From assembly GCA_004352715.1 (NCBI GenBank), contig SCFE01000079.1, forward strand, positions 607,952-671,951: a stretch of DNA of 64,000 nucleotides. Direction: 5' to 3'. Below the pieces are notes generated by a model. The model saw only the letters and a program-made list of their open reading frames with translations. It searched no databases and was not told the DNA's origin. The stretch comes from Hofstenia miamia. Taxonomy: Eukaryota; Xenacoelomorpha; Acoela. Shown piece by piece: positions 26,291 through 38,211 of the stretch; position 1 is the first letter of the stretch, and every line of letters starts with the position of its first letter. The position numbers and the translations under genes are program-made.

Positions 26291-26735
26291 CCTCATCATG
26301 CTCGCCCAAAGCCACAGGCTTTCCTGCAAAACACTACTTCGGGGATTGTGAGCGTTAACAAAAGTTACAAATCTCAACCCAAATTATATGTTGACGTAAA
26401 GTGATCAATGCATTGTATTGATGTCATATATAAAATAATATATTTAACTGCATTTAGGTTAGTAGTTAAACAACCAATGCAATGAAAACAACTGCATTGC
26501 CAAGTAAACGCGCAAATTCTACCGCCTACTAATGAGTCATTGCAAGCGAATGTTGTTATAAAATTAATTCAATTTCCACCACTAGACAATCTATATAGCT
26601 AGATCTAATAATCACAGAACGACGATTGATTTATGGGTTACTTATAAATCCTCTAAGGCTAATATTAAGTGAAAGCGCGCACCCAACTAGTTTGTGCAAT
26701 TTATGGTATAAAAGTAGTGGAAATCTGGTACAAAC

Positions 26736-26856
26736 CTGCTCTGACCATCTTCATCGGTTTCCAAAAAGTTATTTTCATACTCTGAAGACATAGCGGTCGT
26801 AGAACTGTCGTAAGCATCGCGATAGACTGGTGGCCGTGAATGTCCATTTAAACGAG
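26736..26856 (-). CDS. dsh: dishevelled exon 6: RLNG and SSE...DEDGQSR linker
   Basis: It encodes ARLNGHSRPPVYRDAYDSS, TTAMSSEYENNFLETDEDG and QSR. This matches the order RLNG, YDSSS-MSSELE-TSFFDSDEDDSTSRF in vertebrate Dvl, the acidic and serine-rich region between DIX and PDZ. Acceptor GAATGTTTAG and donor AG|GTTTGT give exact phase agreement with exons 5 and 7 (AG+G = Arg). Confidence 0.93.
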
Positions 26857-27908
26857 CTAAACATTCATATTCTTAGTGATCAAATACACCTCAGTCCAAA
26901 AAATGATTCAAATTTTTTAAACAGGTTTAATTTAGGAGATTAGGATTGGTCAGGCACAATTAATAGGCAGAATTACGGTCGAAGAGTTCTCTGGCTGTGC
27001 CAATGCACTCTATCCAGATGGTTGAAATTTGAAATGTTTCAGAATATCAGCATTTAAATCATACAATGACCTTATATTTCTCTAGATATTAATTCTGCGT
27101 AAAATGTTTAAGGTATTTTAAAGACTACATTGAGAAGGAAAATCTAAATAAAAATCACAAATTGAATAAAGTTGATTTGTCGAAATGCATTGAAAGTTAG
27201 TCCATCTTTAACTGTTGATCTTGTAAATATAGTAAAACAATTCTAATTAAAAAAAGTTTTTGAGGAAATTGATTTTTCTCAGACTAATCTTTGCAAAAAA
27301 AATTATTGCATTTGCAGCAATACCGAATTAACAAAGGCTTACATCAGCCGTTGACATGACCGATTGGAAATCATTTTCCTATTTTTGAGGGTATATGTAA
27401 AATTCGGATACACGTCATTAAACATACTAAATTAATTATATCTAAAAATAATGCACTCTTAAAAGGTTAAATCATAAAATGCTGCCACGCATAAAGTAAA
27501 TCTCAATACAAAATACAATTGAATAGATGTATTATAATGCATTTAATTGAGCGTTGCATTCTAACTGACACTTAAGATTGTCTACAAGAGGCATTTCGAT
27601 ATGTAGATGGCTCTAATAAATTTCAGCCAATAAATGTTTGGTAATCAATAAATTGTATAGGATTTATGTAGATGTATTTACTTAACAAATAATTGAAACT
27701 GGTATTTATTTTTGTATTGCTCATTGCAATGAATTTTGAATTACGATTTTTTGACAATGTCAAATTCAAGCGGGGGTCTTTCAACAATGTACAAAACTTA
27801 AATAAACTTATAAACAAAGTTTAGTTTAGTACCAGGCAAACCTTAAAATTAAAGTGATTAATGGTTTTACGCAGCCATCTAAATTCGATACAATTGAATA
27901 TGACAATA

Positions 27909-28204
27909 CAGGTGCGGCTTTAGGGGGGGGAGGCACTCGGGAGCCAGTGCCCCCCTTTTTGGGGATTCTTAGTTTTTTGTAAAAGTATCTTCCTCAAATA
28001 TTTTTTAGGTTGATGTTTGCAAGTTTCATCCAACAATTTAAGGTGAGCAATGCATTAATTTGGACATTTAAAGGTTACATTTTACAATGAAGTTTTCTCT
28101 TGGAGTTATTTTTGTTTAAATTTCCATTTTAGTTTAAGTTTTCTTGAGAAAAAACTGGTTGGTGCCCCCCACTCCCTGTTTTAAAAATCTTAAAGCCGCA
28201 CCTG
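27909..28204. mobile_element. Complete hAT-type MITE, 296 bp, with 8-bp target duplication
   Basis: The termini are perfect 14-bp inverted repeats, CAGGTGCGGCTTTA and its complement. The eight-base direct repeat TGACAATA flanks both sides (27901-27908 and 28205-28212), which is diagnostic of hAT insertion. Subterminal G/C runs (GGCACTCGGGAGCCAGTGCC) form a hairpin. There is no ORF, so it depends on a transposase elsewhere. The intact duplication suggests a fairly recent insertion. Confidence 0.92.
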
Positions 28205-29019
28205 TGACAATATCTAGATAAATGCCTAAAACGTTGTTTTTTAAATGTCTTAGCACATGGATTTCTTAAACCAATAACAATTGCAAGAAATAACTTCGAA
28301 AACAAATAATTGTTTTAAGGAGATACAGAAAAGTCTAAAATTCAAATAATATAAATTATCCTGGCAATATTAGGCTTATATATTAAAACAAGTTGGAAAT
28401 TGTCGAAATTTGGTTGGAAAAATTTTCCGTTCTGGTTGCCTGGGTAACCACTAAATTAAAGGATACAATAAAGCTAAATTAAAAACGGTAATATCTGTAT
28501 AACTGAAGTAGTTATCATGTTATATTTTACCTCTTTTTGTAGAGAATAACATTCTTTATACAACTACAATAATTTTCTTAGTATTAAGTTTACGACTATT
28601 TCTAATTTGCATAAGTATGGATACCTCATTAACATGCAAAATGTCATAAAATCGCTGAACTAAATACAAAATGGATTTTTTTCTCATTGTTAGTGTATAG
28701 AGAAATTGCTCTGAAATATTCTGTCCAAAAATCAAGTCAAAATACAGAACCAAACATGAGTTATGATTCTAGGTAAATATGAAAAAAATTGTTAAAAAAT
28801 TAAATAGCGTGGCAGTTCAACAATATTCAGATTATCAAAAATTGTGTAAATCTTTTTGAATTTTTTGAATAATTACCCAAGAATAAGAAATATTTTCAAA
28901 ACAAGAGTTAGGCAGAATTATATAGGATGGATAAAATTTTTAAAATATACAAAAAATAATTGATAAAAATTGAAAGAAACCATTTTTTCTGTAGGGGAAC
29001 CCCCTTAATAGGTAATAGA

Positions 29020-29100
29020 GGTGGGCGCCGCCGTCATCGGACTACTATTGGCAGCGAAGACCTGATAAGGTCGGCGGCGGCGCAGCCGGCTGAGCGACAT
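29020..29100. other. Isolated GC-rich island
   Basis: About 80 bases of high G+C content include GGTGGGCGCCGCCG, the small hairpin GACCTGATAAGGTC and GGCGGCGGCGCAGCC. It stands out in a roughly 70% AT intron. The outer GC motifs are loosely complementary, so it may be a MITE relic. No function is assigned. Confidence 0.5.
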
Positions 29101-29667
29101 CTATAGAATTGGATTAGACTGTATAATATTCCATGTAGATACCCTATAAGGCCAATAGCCATGTAAAAATCTTATATGATGCAAGCAGTATTGTGAAAAT
29201 ATCTATCTCCAAAAAGGTTCCTCATGCACTTACAAGCAATCTGATTAATAAGACACAACCCAATCAATGTTAAACGTCACTACCACATCAAACACATTGA
29301 AAGTATTTGAAAAATAATTTCACCAAATTCATAATGATTCCCACACTCCACTCACAAATAATCTTTGCAAGGAATAAAATCAATTTTGTCTTAATACTAC
29401 TATTCAACAATACGATAAACAACCATTTAACCTTTTAAAATGTGACAATGTATTTGGCGAAACATAAGTCATATAATCAATTGAAAAGTTGCCATTGATA
29501 AAGCAGCCACACCCTCATGCCAAACATTTTGTTAACACATAATAGAAAATTGTTACTATTGTTACTCTTAAATTGGTTTTTCAATATTGAATCAAAACAA
29601 ATTATCGATCATTCAGTGGGTTCTTAACAATATGTAATGAATATTTAAAATTCACAAGAATACTCAC

Positions 29668-29694
29668 CATCGTTTCTGCGATTGCGAGGCAAAT
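29668..29694 (-). CDS. dsh: dishevelled exon 5: 27-bp microexon
   Basis: This candidate microexon encodes DLPRNRRND (the first Asp and the residue after the last Asp are split across junctions). It has a good acceptor (GTATTTAG) and a consensus donor (G|GTGAGT), and its phase fits exons 4 and 6. Both ends are phase 1, so including or skipping it keeps the frame. The basic content fits the Arg-rich stretch that precedes the RLNG motif in vertebrate Dvl. It is too short to be certain from sequence alone. Confidence 0.7.
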
Positions 29695-29821
29695 CTAAAT
29701 ACGATTGGTTAATTAAGTTTTAACTGAAAAATATTAATGATTATACAAATGAATGAAAATCGAGCAAAGTCAACAGACAAACTGAGTTTTTCATTGTCGT
29801 CAGAGATTTTCAAAGTTAATG

Positions 29822-29905
29822 CAGGCGCGGTTTAAGAGAGAGGCACCTGGGATTCAGTCCCTCCTCTTTGAAGAAAACGTATCTTCCATGTATTTTAAAT
29901 AAATT
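29822..29905. repeat. hAT-like end related to the 27909 MITE
   Basis: The start CAGGCGCGGTTTAAG, the hairpin GGCACCTGGGATTCAGTCCC and a following GTATCTTCC align in order with the first 90 bases of the element at 27909. The other end was not found, so the copy is truncated. Confidence 0.65.
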
Positions 29906-32900
29906 TCCTATTGATGTGTACAGGGGGGTCACCCACAAAGTTAAAGTGAGTGACGTCAGTGTCTGCGCTCAACTAACATAGGTTTTCAGGAAAAAAACCT
30001 CCATAAATTTTTTAATTTAAAAAGGAAAAGAGATATCATTTACTCAATGCGTTGGGTAATAAGTGCAACTTGACTGCCACTGAGTGATGCAGACAAGCTT
30101 TTACATTTTACAATACAACTTTCCCTTTGAATGATATTTTTACAAATTACAATATATTTTAAAATTTTCTGGATCCTAAAACCACCCCTGGTTAAATTGC
30201 TATGATTTTGGAAAAACAATTTGCGGAGAAGCATCCTCAGTCACCCTCAAGCACATAAAAACAATAAATTAAAAACTAAAAATGAAGGATAAAGTCGTGA
30301 GTGTGAAACAGGTGTTTGACTTGCGGTGACGAGATGATTAGCAAATGTTTACACCTCCAATGGATTTGGAGTAAATAGAAGTAAACAAACTTCAACGGTG
30401 TCTAAAATACGCTCACGGTGATAAACATCAACATTTTACTATCTACAATATTTTATTGCAAACAATATAGTGCCAACACTCAAATGGCGTGGTGTGGGAA
30501 AAGTTAATCTTGAGAGAAATAAAACTATCAAAACCAGGATATTAAGCAATAATTTAAATTTTCAAAATTTCAATTTAGATGACATTGTGTAAATCTTATT
30601 TATAGAGGTGAGACATATATGGAAAATCGTATTTTCAAGATTTACAAAGCATTGATCTTTGAAATCATACATTAATAAAAAATTAAGATTGAATGTTAAT
30701 CCGATAAATTTATCACGTTAATGGCTGGTTTGCGATGAAAAAACATTCAAATTCCTCAAGCGGCTTGGCTTGTAAAAAACGCGATGAAAGTGCGCTCTAA
30801 CATCGTTTAAACTTAATTTTAATATACCAAAATCAATCTTCTTAATTCAATAACATCATAAGGATGGAAAAATTACAATATTAGTTCTAAGGATAGATGT
30901 AACTGAAGGCTTATTAACTGCATTTGTAATTTTGAAAAGAGAAAATTTTCCTAACGATTTCAAAATTTATAGCTGTTAAAAAATTGAAAATTTTTAATAA
31001 GGAATTTAAAATAAAAAACGATTTAAAAAAATGTGTTAGAACACAAAAGCTATTTTACTATTTAAAGCAATACAAATTGTTTTCGTAAATACTATCACCA
31101 GCAACAATTTATGATTGCAGCTTTTGCAAAAAAGTGAATGCGGCTTTATTAATCTAAGGGGGCCGTAAACTTTTAAATCACAGTGGTTTCAATGTTATTT
31201 TGGATCTGGTAATAAAAGTTTAACAAAAATTGGTTTTGATGTGCAGTATTTTTTTTTGAAATTACTAAAAGATATATATTTTACAATTACGAGTATTTTT
31301 TTCACGTTGAGAATTTAAAATGTACATGCGAGCTTAGAAATTGTGGACCCAGTGAATGACGGTCTGAAAATTTCAACCTGGGTCTATGTTTAGATCTAAG
31401 CGATAGATCACCAAGAGTTGATTACAGGTATCTACAAACCTGCTTACTGTGTAACAACTTAAATAAAAGTCTAAACTGATTTGCTGAAATATATTTAAAC
31501 AAAATTAACTTAAAAACTATGATATACTGTCAAAGGAATATGCAGGCAACACAAACTTATTGAAAATAAAAACAAGCAAGTCAGTGAAAAACCAAAATCA
31601 AAATAAATTAAGAAAATTTTGCTTGTTAGTTGAAGAAGAACAAGGAGTTGTTTATGAAATAGCAGAGCCTAATAAAATCGTATATAAAAAATAAGTTGGA
31701 AGAATGATTGCAATTAAAAATGAAATTGGGGGAAGTTGTCGAGAAAGGTGAAAATAGAGTGGTACAAATTAGGGCACATGTTGAACAGTGTTTGCAAAAT
31801 GTGATAATTATCAGAAACAACAATAAAAGCGGTGCGAGTTGAAACACGAAACAAGGTCACACCACTAAATGTTAAACGTTACACATTAAACACGAGTAAA
31901 GATATTGTCACATAACCGGTCTTGGAAATAAAATGCATAAAATATTTTAAAGCTACAATATTTTTGATAAAAGAATTTGACAGCAGAGTGCATACATTGA
32001 CATTGGCAGCTATAAACCTGAGGTGCATACTTGATTCAGACGCAAACGAAAAGGGGTGCCTCAAAGGGCTAGAGCAGTCCATCCCGCCCCGCCAACAATC
32101 TCAAAGGTGGCACTTATTTTTGCATCAAATCTTTTAAAATTTAAAAAATTTAAGCTTTGTTTCGGAAGGACCCCTCCAATAATAACATTGTTCTTTAGCT
32201 CCTCACTTGATTATACGAAATGTTTGGAAGCAAATCATTATTTGCCTTTTAGGATAGGACGAGGGATCTATTAATCAAAGATAGCAGATTTATTTCTTAT
32301 GCGAATGCAAAAATGTAAAACTTAAAATGCATGATAGGATAAGTGAGTTCGATGGGCTTTAAAAGTTTTGGATCTTAATTTGTGCTTCTCTCTAGAGTGA
32401 CATGCTCATGTAACTGAATTCAAAACAATTAAACTTATGTTTTCATCCTGAGCAACGCTCAGGTTTTTATTAACACCATGATTTAATAGAGACAAAAGCG
32501 CTTTGAAATCTTCGAAAAAGCAAATGGCGCTTCTTGATACTTTTACTGTGGATCAAGGGGTTAGCCACATTTTTTGATGTTAAACACCAAAATAACATCA
32601 AAACTAATTTCAATAGCCGAGAAAATTTATAGGTCACATTAATAGTACAACCTCATTATCCAGAAAACGGCAATGCTTTAAACAATTATATTTGTCAATA
32701 AGCACTCAGAAGCATCACGTATTAGTTGGATGGTCGAGAACAAAAATTCAGGATATGCGTGCAAAAAATGAGAGCTTGTGGGTTCGTGGATGCCAGCAAT
32801 GAGCAGCTGTCGTTGAGATTGAAAATGTCATACAAACATTCATTTTATGTTGCTGCATCGACATGAAGCTCTCACCTCATTATTATATAAAATCAAATAA

Positions 32901-34284
32901 TTCCACTTTTTTAAGATTGTGGCATATCGCAGGGACAAAACATGCAGTGATTACGCGTTGGTAAGAGAAACTACATTTTAAATATTAATAGAATTTGTAA
33001 TTTAGATGAAGAGAATGTTTAGGTGTAAAACTTTATTAATATTTAAGTTAACAAACCTATAAGTAAGGCTTTTGCATTAACCGCGGTGCGGAAAGTTTTA
33101 TAAAATGTCTGCCGCGAAAAACTCGAATTATTTGGTAAACAACTTTGTGTTTCCATAAATATTAACATACTTATTTGATGCATTTTTAAGCAAATTGTCA
33201 TGAGCGTAACAATAGATTACTTATTAAGCAATCTATGATGCCATTTTAATTCATGTGCTTGCCGAAATATAAACAAAATAATAGTAGAATACTTCAAATC
33301 CACTTCTCATCTAATTATATGTAAGAATAAACTTAAAAAAAGCAAAAACTGAATCAACATTGAAAATATTCGATTATTTCTGAAAACTACAAAACCTGAA
33401 CTTTTTTAACATTTCAATTAGCTATTCCTACAATACTAATAGCGTAAATACTTACAATAACACTTGCACTTCAAACCTGACCTCGTTCAGAATCAAAATT
33501 GACCTTATGAAAACCTAGTTCATCCCTATTTCCATAGGGGAAGGGAGTAACATCATCCTCTTCTCGAATTACATTCCCCTTTTTTTACACCGTACCTGAA
33601 TGTAAACATTGGTTTAGTTGTAAACATCTTCAAAAAACAGAAAATCTAATAATTATAGTCAGACTTAAGAAATCATGCAACCATACTAACATATTAATTT
33701 TAGTTAAGATGGGATTTGATAAATACCAACCATAATACTAGCACAATTTAAAGAAATGTTGAGATAAAATTGTCGTTGGGTAAACAGTTTAACCCTATAA
33801 TTATTTGAAAGCTAATCATAAATCAACAAACCGCTTGCGATTGACAATTGCATAGATAAAGTACATTAATCATATACTGCTATTCCCGCCTATCATTTTG
33901 ATGTTCTATGATGCATTTCACATATGGAATGAAGGAAAGCAGTAAAGTACGGGTACCAAAGCCATATGGATATAACACGTTTTTTCAACTTAATATCAAA
34001 TTTTAATAAAATTGATCAAACTACAAGGCTACTGTTTTGAGTTGGAGTTGACACACGCTGACTCAAACCTGACCAGACCTGATTAATCCTGATCGACATG
34101 ATCTAAAAATTCTAACCTTACTAAACACTAACACCTACTAGCAATTAATCCATCCCATTTCCATTGAAAATTACCAAGATATGAATTTCTCAGTATTTCC
34201 CTAGCATAGTCTCTAAAATCATATAAAATATTTTTTTAACAAATAGTTCAAATACATTAAACATTTAAATTGTTTTAAACGCTT

Positions 34285-34414
34285 AAAACAATTTTTTTTG
34301 CTCTCCGACAAAAGCACTTCAAGGTAATACAATTTTGATGGAACCGTAGTAACCATTGAACTATGATAAATTTATCAACATTCATTTTTCGTATCATGCA
34401 CGCAAACAAAACGC
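34285..34414. repeat. Dispersed repeat shared with 24932-25060
   Basis: Both stretches begin AAAACAATTTTTTTTGCTCT and contain CATTCATTTTTCGT and a final AACAAAACGC at matching spacing. The two copies are diverged but collinear over about 130 bases. Coding-like sequence (GECSHLNIVTFNITSATEAL, minus strand near 34600) follows, unidentified. Confidence 0.7.
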
Positions 34415-34966
34415 ATGTTTCAAATGGAAATGAATAAAAGGGAAACACTACATTCCAGCGACTACATATGTAATGTGCTACTGAGATGAGAAACCGGCCT
34501 AAATAAGGCTTTAAATGGGAGCATGTCACATAACGTAGGCAAACATTTAGAATGTGAGCAAATAAACTCAGTGAGAAAGTTCAATGCTTCAGTAGCCGAC
34601 GTAATATTAAATGTAACAATATTCAGGTGTGAACATTCACCTATTAATGCACCAAACTGTTGTTTTTGGGAAGAGTAAAACACAAGAAAAATTGTAAGAG
34701 AACGTGGACGCGTCACGTGCTAAATAAAAATAAACTGACAAATAATGACAAGTCTATTTGTAGCGATTACAGAAACGTTGAAAACCGCACACACACACAC
34801 TCATTTCACAACAGCAAAGCGGCGTATATGGGTCAAAATCTCGATAAAAATAATTATGCTTCAATTGTGCTGAGAGTGATTTAGATAATTCACAAAATCT
34901 AGAATTCCAAATGTGCAACTAAAAATCAAAGAGTTCAATATTAATATATTGCATGAAACATGCACC

Positions 34967-34990
34967 CAGTGACGATCTAGGAATTTACAA
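34967..34990. repeat. hAT-like terminus
   Basis: CAGTGACGATCTAGGAATTT resembles common hAT terminal sequences of the CAGTGGCGGATCTAGG type. No partner end was located. Confidence 0.3.
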
Positions 34991-37900
34991 ACGGAAATAA
35001 AATATTATTCTGACATTAACATACAATTAAAAACTGATTTTAAAATCACAGGGATAAATTGTTAGCAGTAGAGAGTAACATCGAATGCTTGATTAACTTG
35101 ATATGGATCAGGTTCTGGCATCAAACTGTTGGGTCGGTTAGGGTCGAACTTGCTTTTACGAGCATTTCTTGACTTCAACCTAAACGTTGTTTTGTTCCTA
35201 ATAACCGTAACCGCCGATATCCGATTTTTCTGTAACTCTAAAAACCAGTAACTGCCTTGGATTTTTAAACGCACGGAACAAAATATTCAAAATAAAAAAT
35301 CGAAAATAAAAATCTAAAAGTCTGAGACATTAAAGGAAGGCTTTTTACGATTAATCGAATTATCAAAGACTAAATTAACAAATTAAAAAATAGGCCCTTT
35401 GGTTTTTCCGGGCCGGTATTATAAGCCCGTAATATCCATAGCCAACTGTTTCTTAACTAAAATAGCATGACAGTCATAACAATAACAACAATGTTGTTTA
35501 CGTCAAAAACCAAACTAAGTACTTAAATTTTACAAAAATAAAATCATACTTAAGTCACGTTTCCAGAAGAAGTTGTACCAATTCATCCCAATAATTGACA
35601 ACACATCAGTGTAAAAATATTTTTAATGTTTTGCTGATTACTCATTTACTGGAAACAAGTTTTAATTTATCATAATAGTACACTAAAGCCCTTGTAAAAT
35701 AAATATATTATATTGATTATATGATTTCTAAGTACCAATTTACATATTAACACAATATCAGAAAGTGACAATGCAATGAAACTCTTTGATTTTCAATAAT
35801 ACAATTTATTTCATGTGGCTCAGTGGAAAATTTTATATAATATGTTGTAATTGTTGTTGTGAATCTACATGAGATTAGTTTTTTTACAAAATACATATAG
35901 ATATATAGAATAGATAGAAACAAAATACATATCCGTCAATTGACCTAGTATGCTTCAAGCAAATCGTTTTAAGAATTAGTATCCTCGAACAACTTTGTCC
36001 GTGCCCGGTACGGGCCCTACCCTAGTTAGTCTTAGTTGATTTGTTGACAAATTTGTTGCAAAACGGTGCACACTGCAATTAATAAAATTTGTGTCAGACA
36101 GAATAGACTAATATTCGAAAATCTTGGCCATTTTCGGGCATAATCATAGCTCTAGAAGAGTTTTAGTAGTGGGTGGGAAATTTCAACAAATCATTGATTG
36201 GTTGCTCAAAAAGTTACTGATGCTAATTACCGCTCGATTTGAAAAAGATCCAAGGCGTTACACATTGCAAATGAAATTTTGTTTCGAATCGGGTAGGGAT
36301 ATACGGTAGTTAATTTTCATGTAGATTTGGGAAATGCATGCTCTGATCGTTTTGAGATAAAAATGAAATTATGCAAGTGAAGGAATTAATTTTTTATGAT
36401 TAAGAAAGTGTGTACACAAACATTGAATCCGCATTAGTTGAGGTGAAGCAGGAATTTAACGGATATTTGTTGATCTTGGTTTAGCGGATAACAACAACAA
36501 AGCGACTTTATTAGACGGTCAAGGTGGATAAGTTACACCAAAGCATTAGTGAGCAGCAAAAACGCCCAACTCGATACACCAGGACTGTGCAAGATTGAAA
36601 TCGATTTGATTCACTTTTAGATAAAATATGAACATAATATTCATTTACAAGTTTTCTTGTAAAATAAAGTATGTTCAGCACTGTCACCTTTCAACACTCG
36701 CCTAGCGTTCTTTGTATTCCCACTAGCATTCTAAACCTGTTCGCTCGTCACCGCGCTTTACTACAAGTATCCAAATCGATTATTTACAATAGTATACAAC
36801 TATCGCTAGATGCTATGCTGAAAGAATCGCATTTTAGGAAACATGACATATCATTATTATTTATAACAATGAGGAAGAATACAGAAAATCTAAAAACCAT
36901 TACAATATCGATTGGATTCGGGTGAAGAAACAGCCAATTATAAAATAAACAATAATAAACCATACACCGAATGAAAACTTTCAAGCCATCACAACTTTTA
37001 TAAAATAAACATTTCACACGCGATATGATATCAACTGAAGAAATAAAATTTAAAACAAATTCTTAATATTAAATAAATATTAGAATCTAAAATACATTAC
37101 TTAATAAAAGAAAAAAATATTTAACGTGCGCCATCTTTGGAAGTAAAAACGAAATTTTTATTAACGGTGACCAATTGAAGAAGGTCTAACATAAATGATA
37201 TATTCATTTTACACTGAAGCTCCATTCCAGTTTACTCACACAATGTTTAAACTATAGAATAACGATATTTTTGAGGGCATGCTAGACTAGCGTAAATGGA
37301 AAGAATATGTACTTTGAAATAAACGATTTTCATGTCAAAAATTCCAGGAAGTAGAAGAAATAGTTATACACGTGTTTAAAATTGTAAAACGTATTCTTGG
37401 TGGAATGTTCTGTAATTTGTCATATCGTTATCATTACTTCATTCATAGGTAATAGTAAGTTACACCAGAACTTTACGAAAGTGTAACACAAAAACAAAAG
37501 TACTTGTTTAGAAAAGTGAAAATGCGCTGCAAAAAGATGTGGGATTTGATCAAATATATTGATTAACACTTGCAAAAACACTCACTGTTGCTCATTCACC
37601 CCAATTGTATGAACCAAAAACAATAAATTAGAGCTGTTACATAATTGAGTGATTTAATATTATTAAATCTAATTAGTAAAAGCGAATTGTTTATAATTAC
37701 ATAGCTTCCAGACATACTGTATTTTATCCGGATAACCTCATTACCGCAGATGATTACTTTTTAAGGGTGTAATGCACAATCAAATGTGTAAGACCAAAAT
37801 TAAAGACTTGCACAATTTGTAGAAAGGGGAAGGACAAAAGATTTTATTAATATAATAATAGTAATAACTATAAATGTGTTACATGTTTAAGTGTTCATAA

Positions 37901-38211
37901 TAATTGGCAAATGCATTCATATTTACAGTGTCGAATTTTAGGTTTCTTTTATTAATAATTGGAAATATTATTTAGCATTACCATTTATATTAACGATATT
38001 TAGTACTCAGTCTCTCAATTAGCCACACATCGAATCACTATTTTTTCCAAACATCCTTATATCAGAGATGGACATGGGCCGGGTCTGGGCCGAATTCTAA
38101 AAAACACTATTCCGGAATAGTCCACGGGAATACATTGAATTTTATATATGTAATAATTATAAACTTGAATAAAATTTAAATTTTGGAAGATTTACAGTAG
38201 TATAATATATA

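Larger units (their letters stand above)
21897..26735 (-). other. dsh intron 6, proximal part
   Basis: It holds a hAT-like MITE at 24891, a decayed coding-like block at 25340 and a GC-rich hairpin at 26273. Nothing was recognised in 22011-24890. Confidence 0.8.
26857..29667 (-). other. dsh intron 5 (2.8 kb)
   Basis: It contains the complete hAT-type MITE (27909-28204) and a GC-rich island at 29020-29100. No gene was seen. Confidence 0.85.

Noticed and set aside
29812-29990. AAAGTTAA direct repeat as a target duplication around the hAT-like end at 29822
   Set aside because: The supposed right end (GTGGGTGACCCCC when complemented) does not match the left end, so the eight-base match is probably chance.
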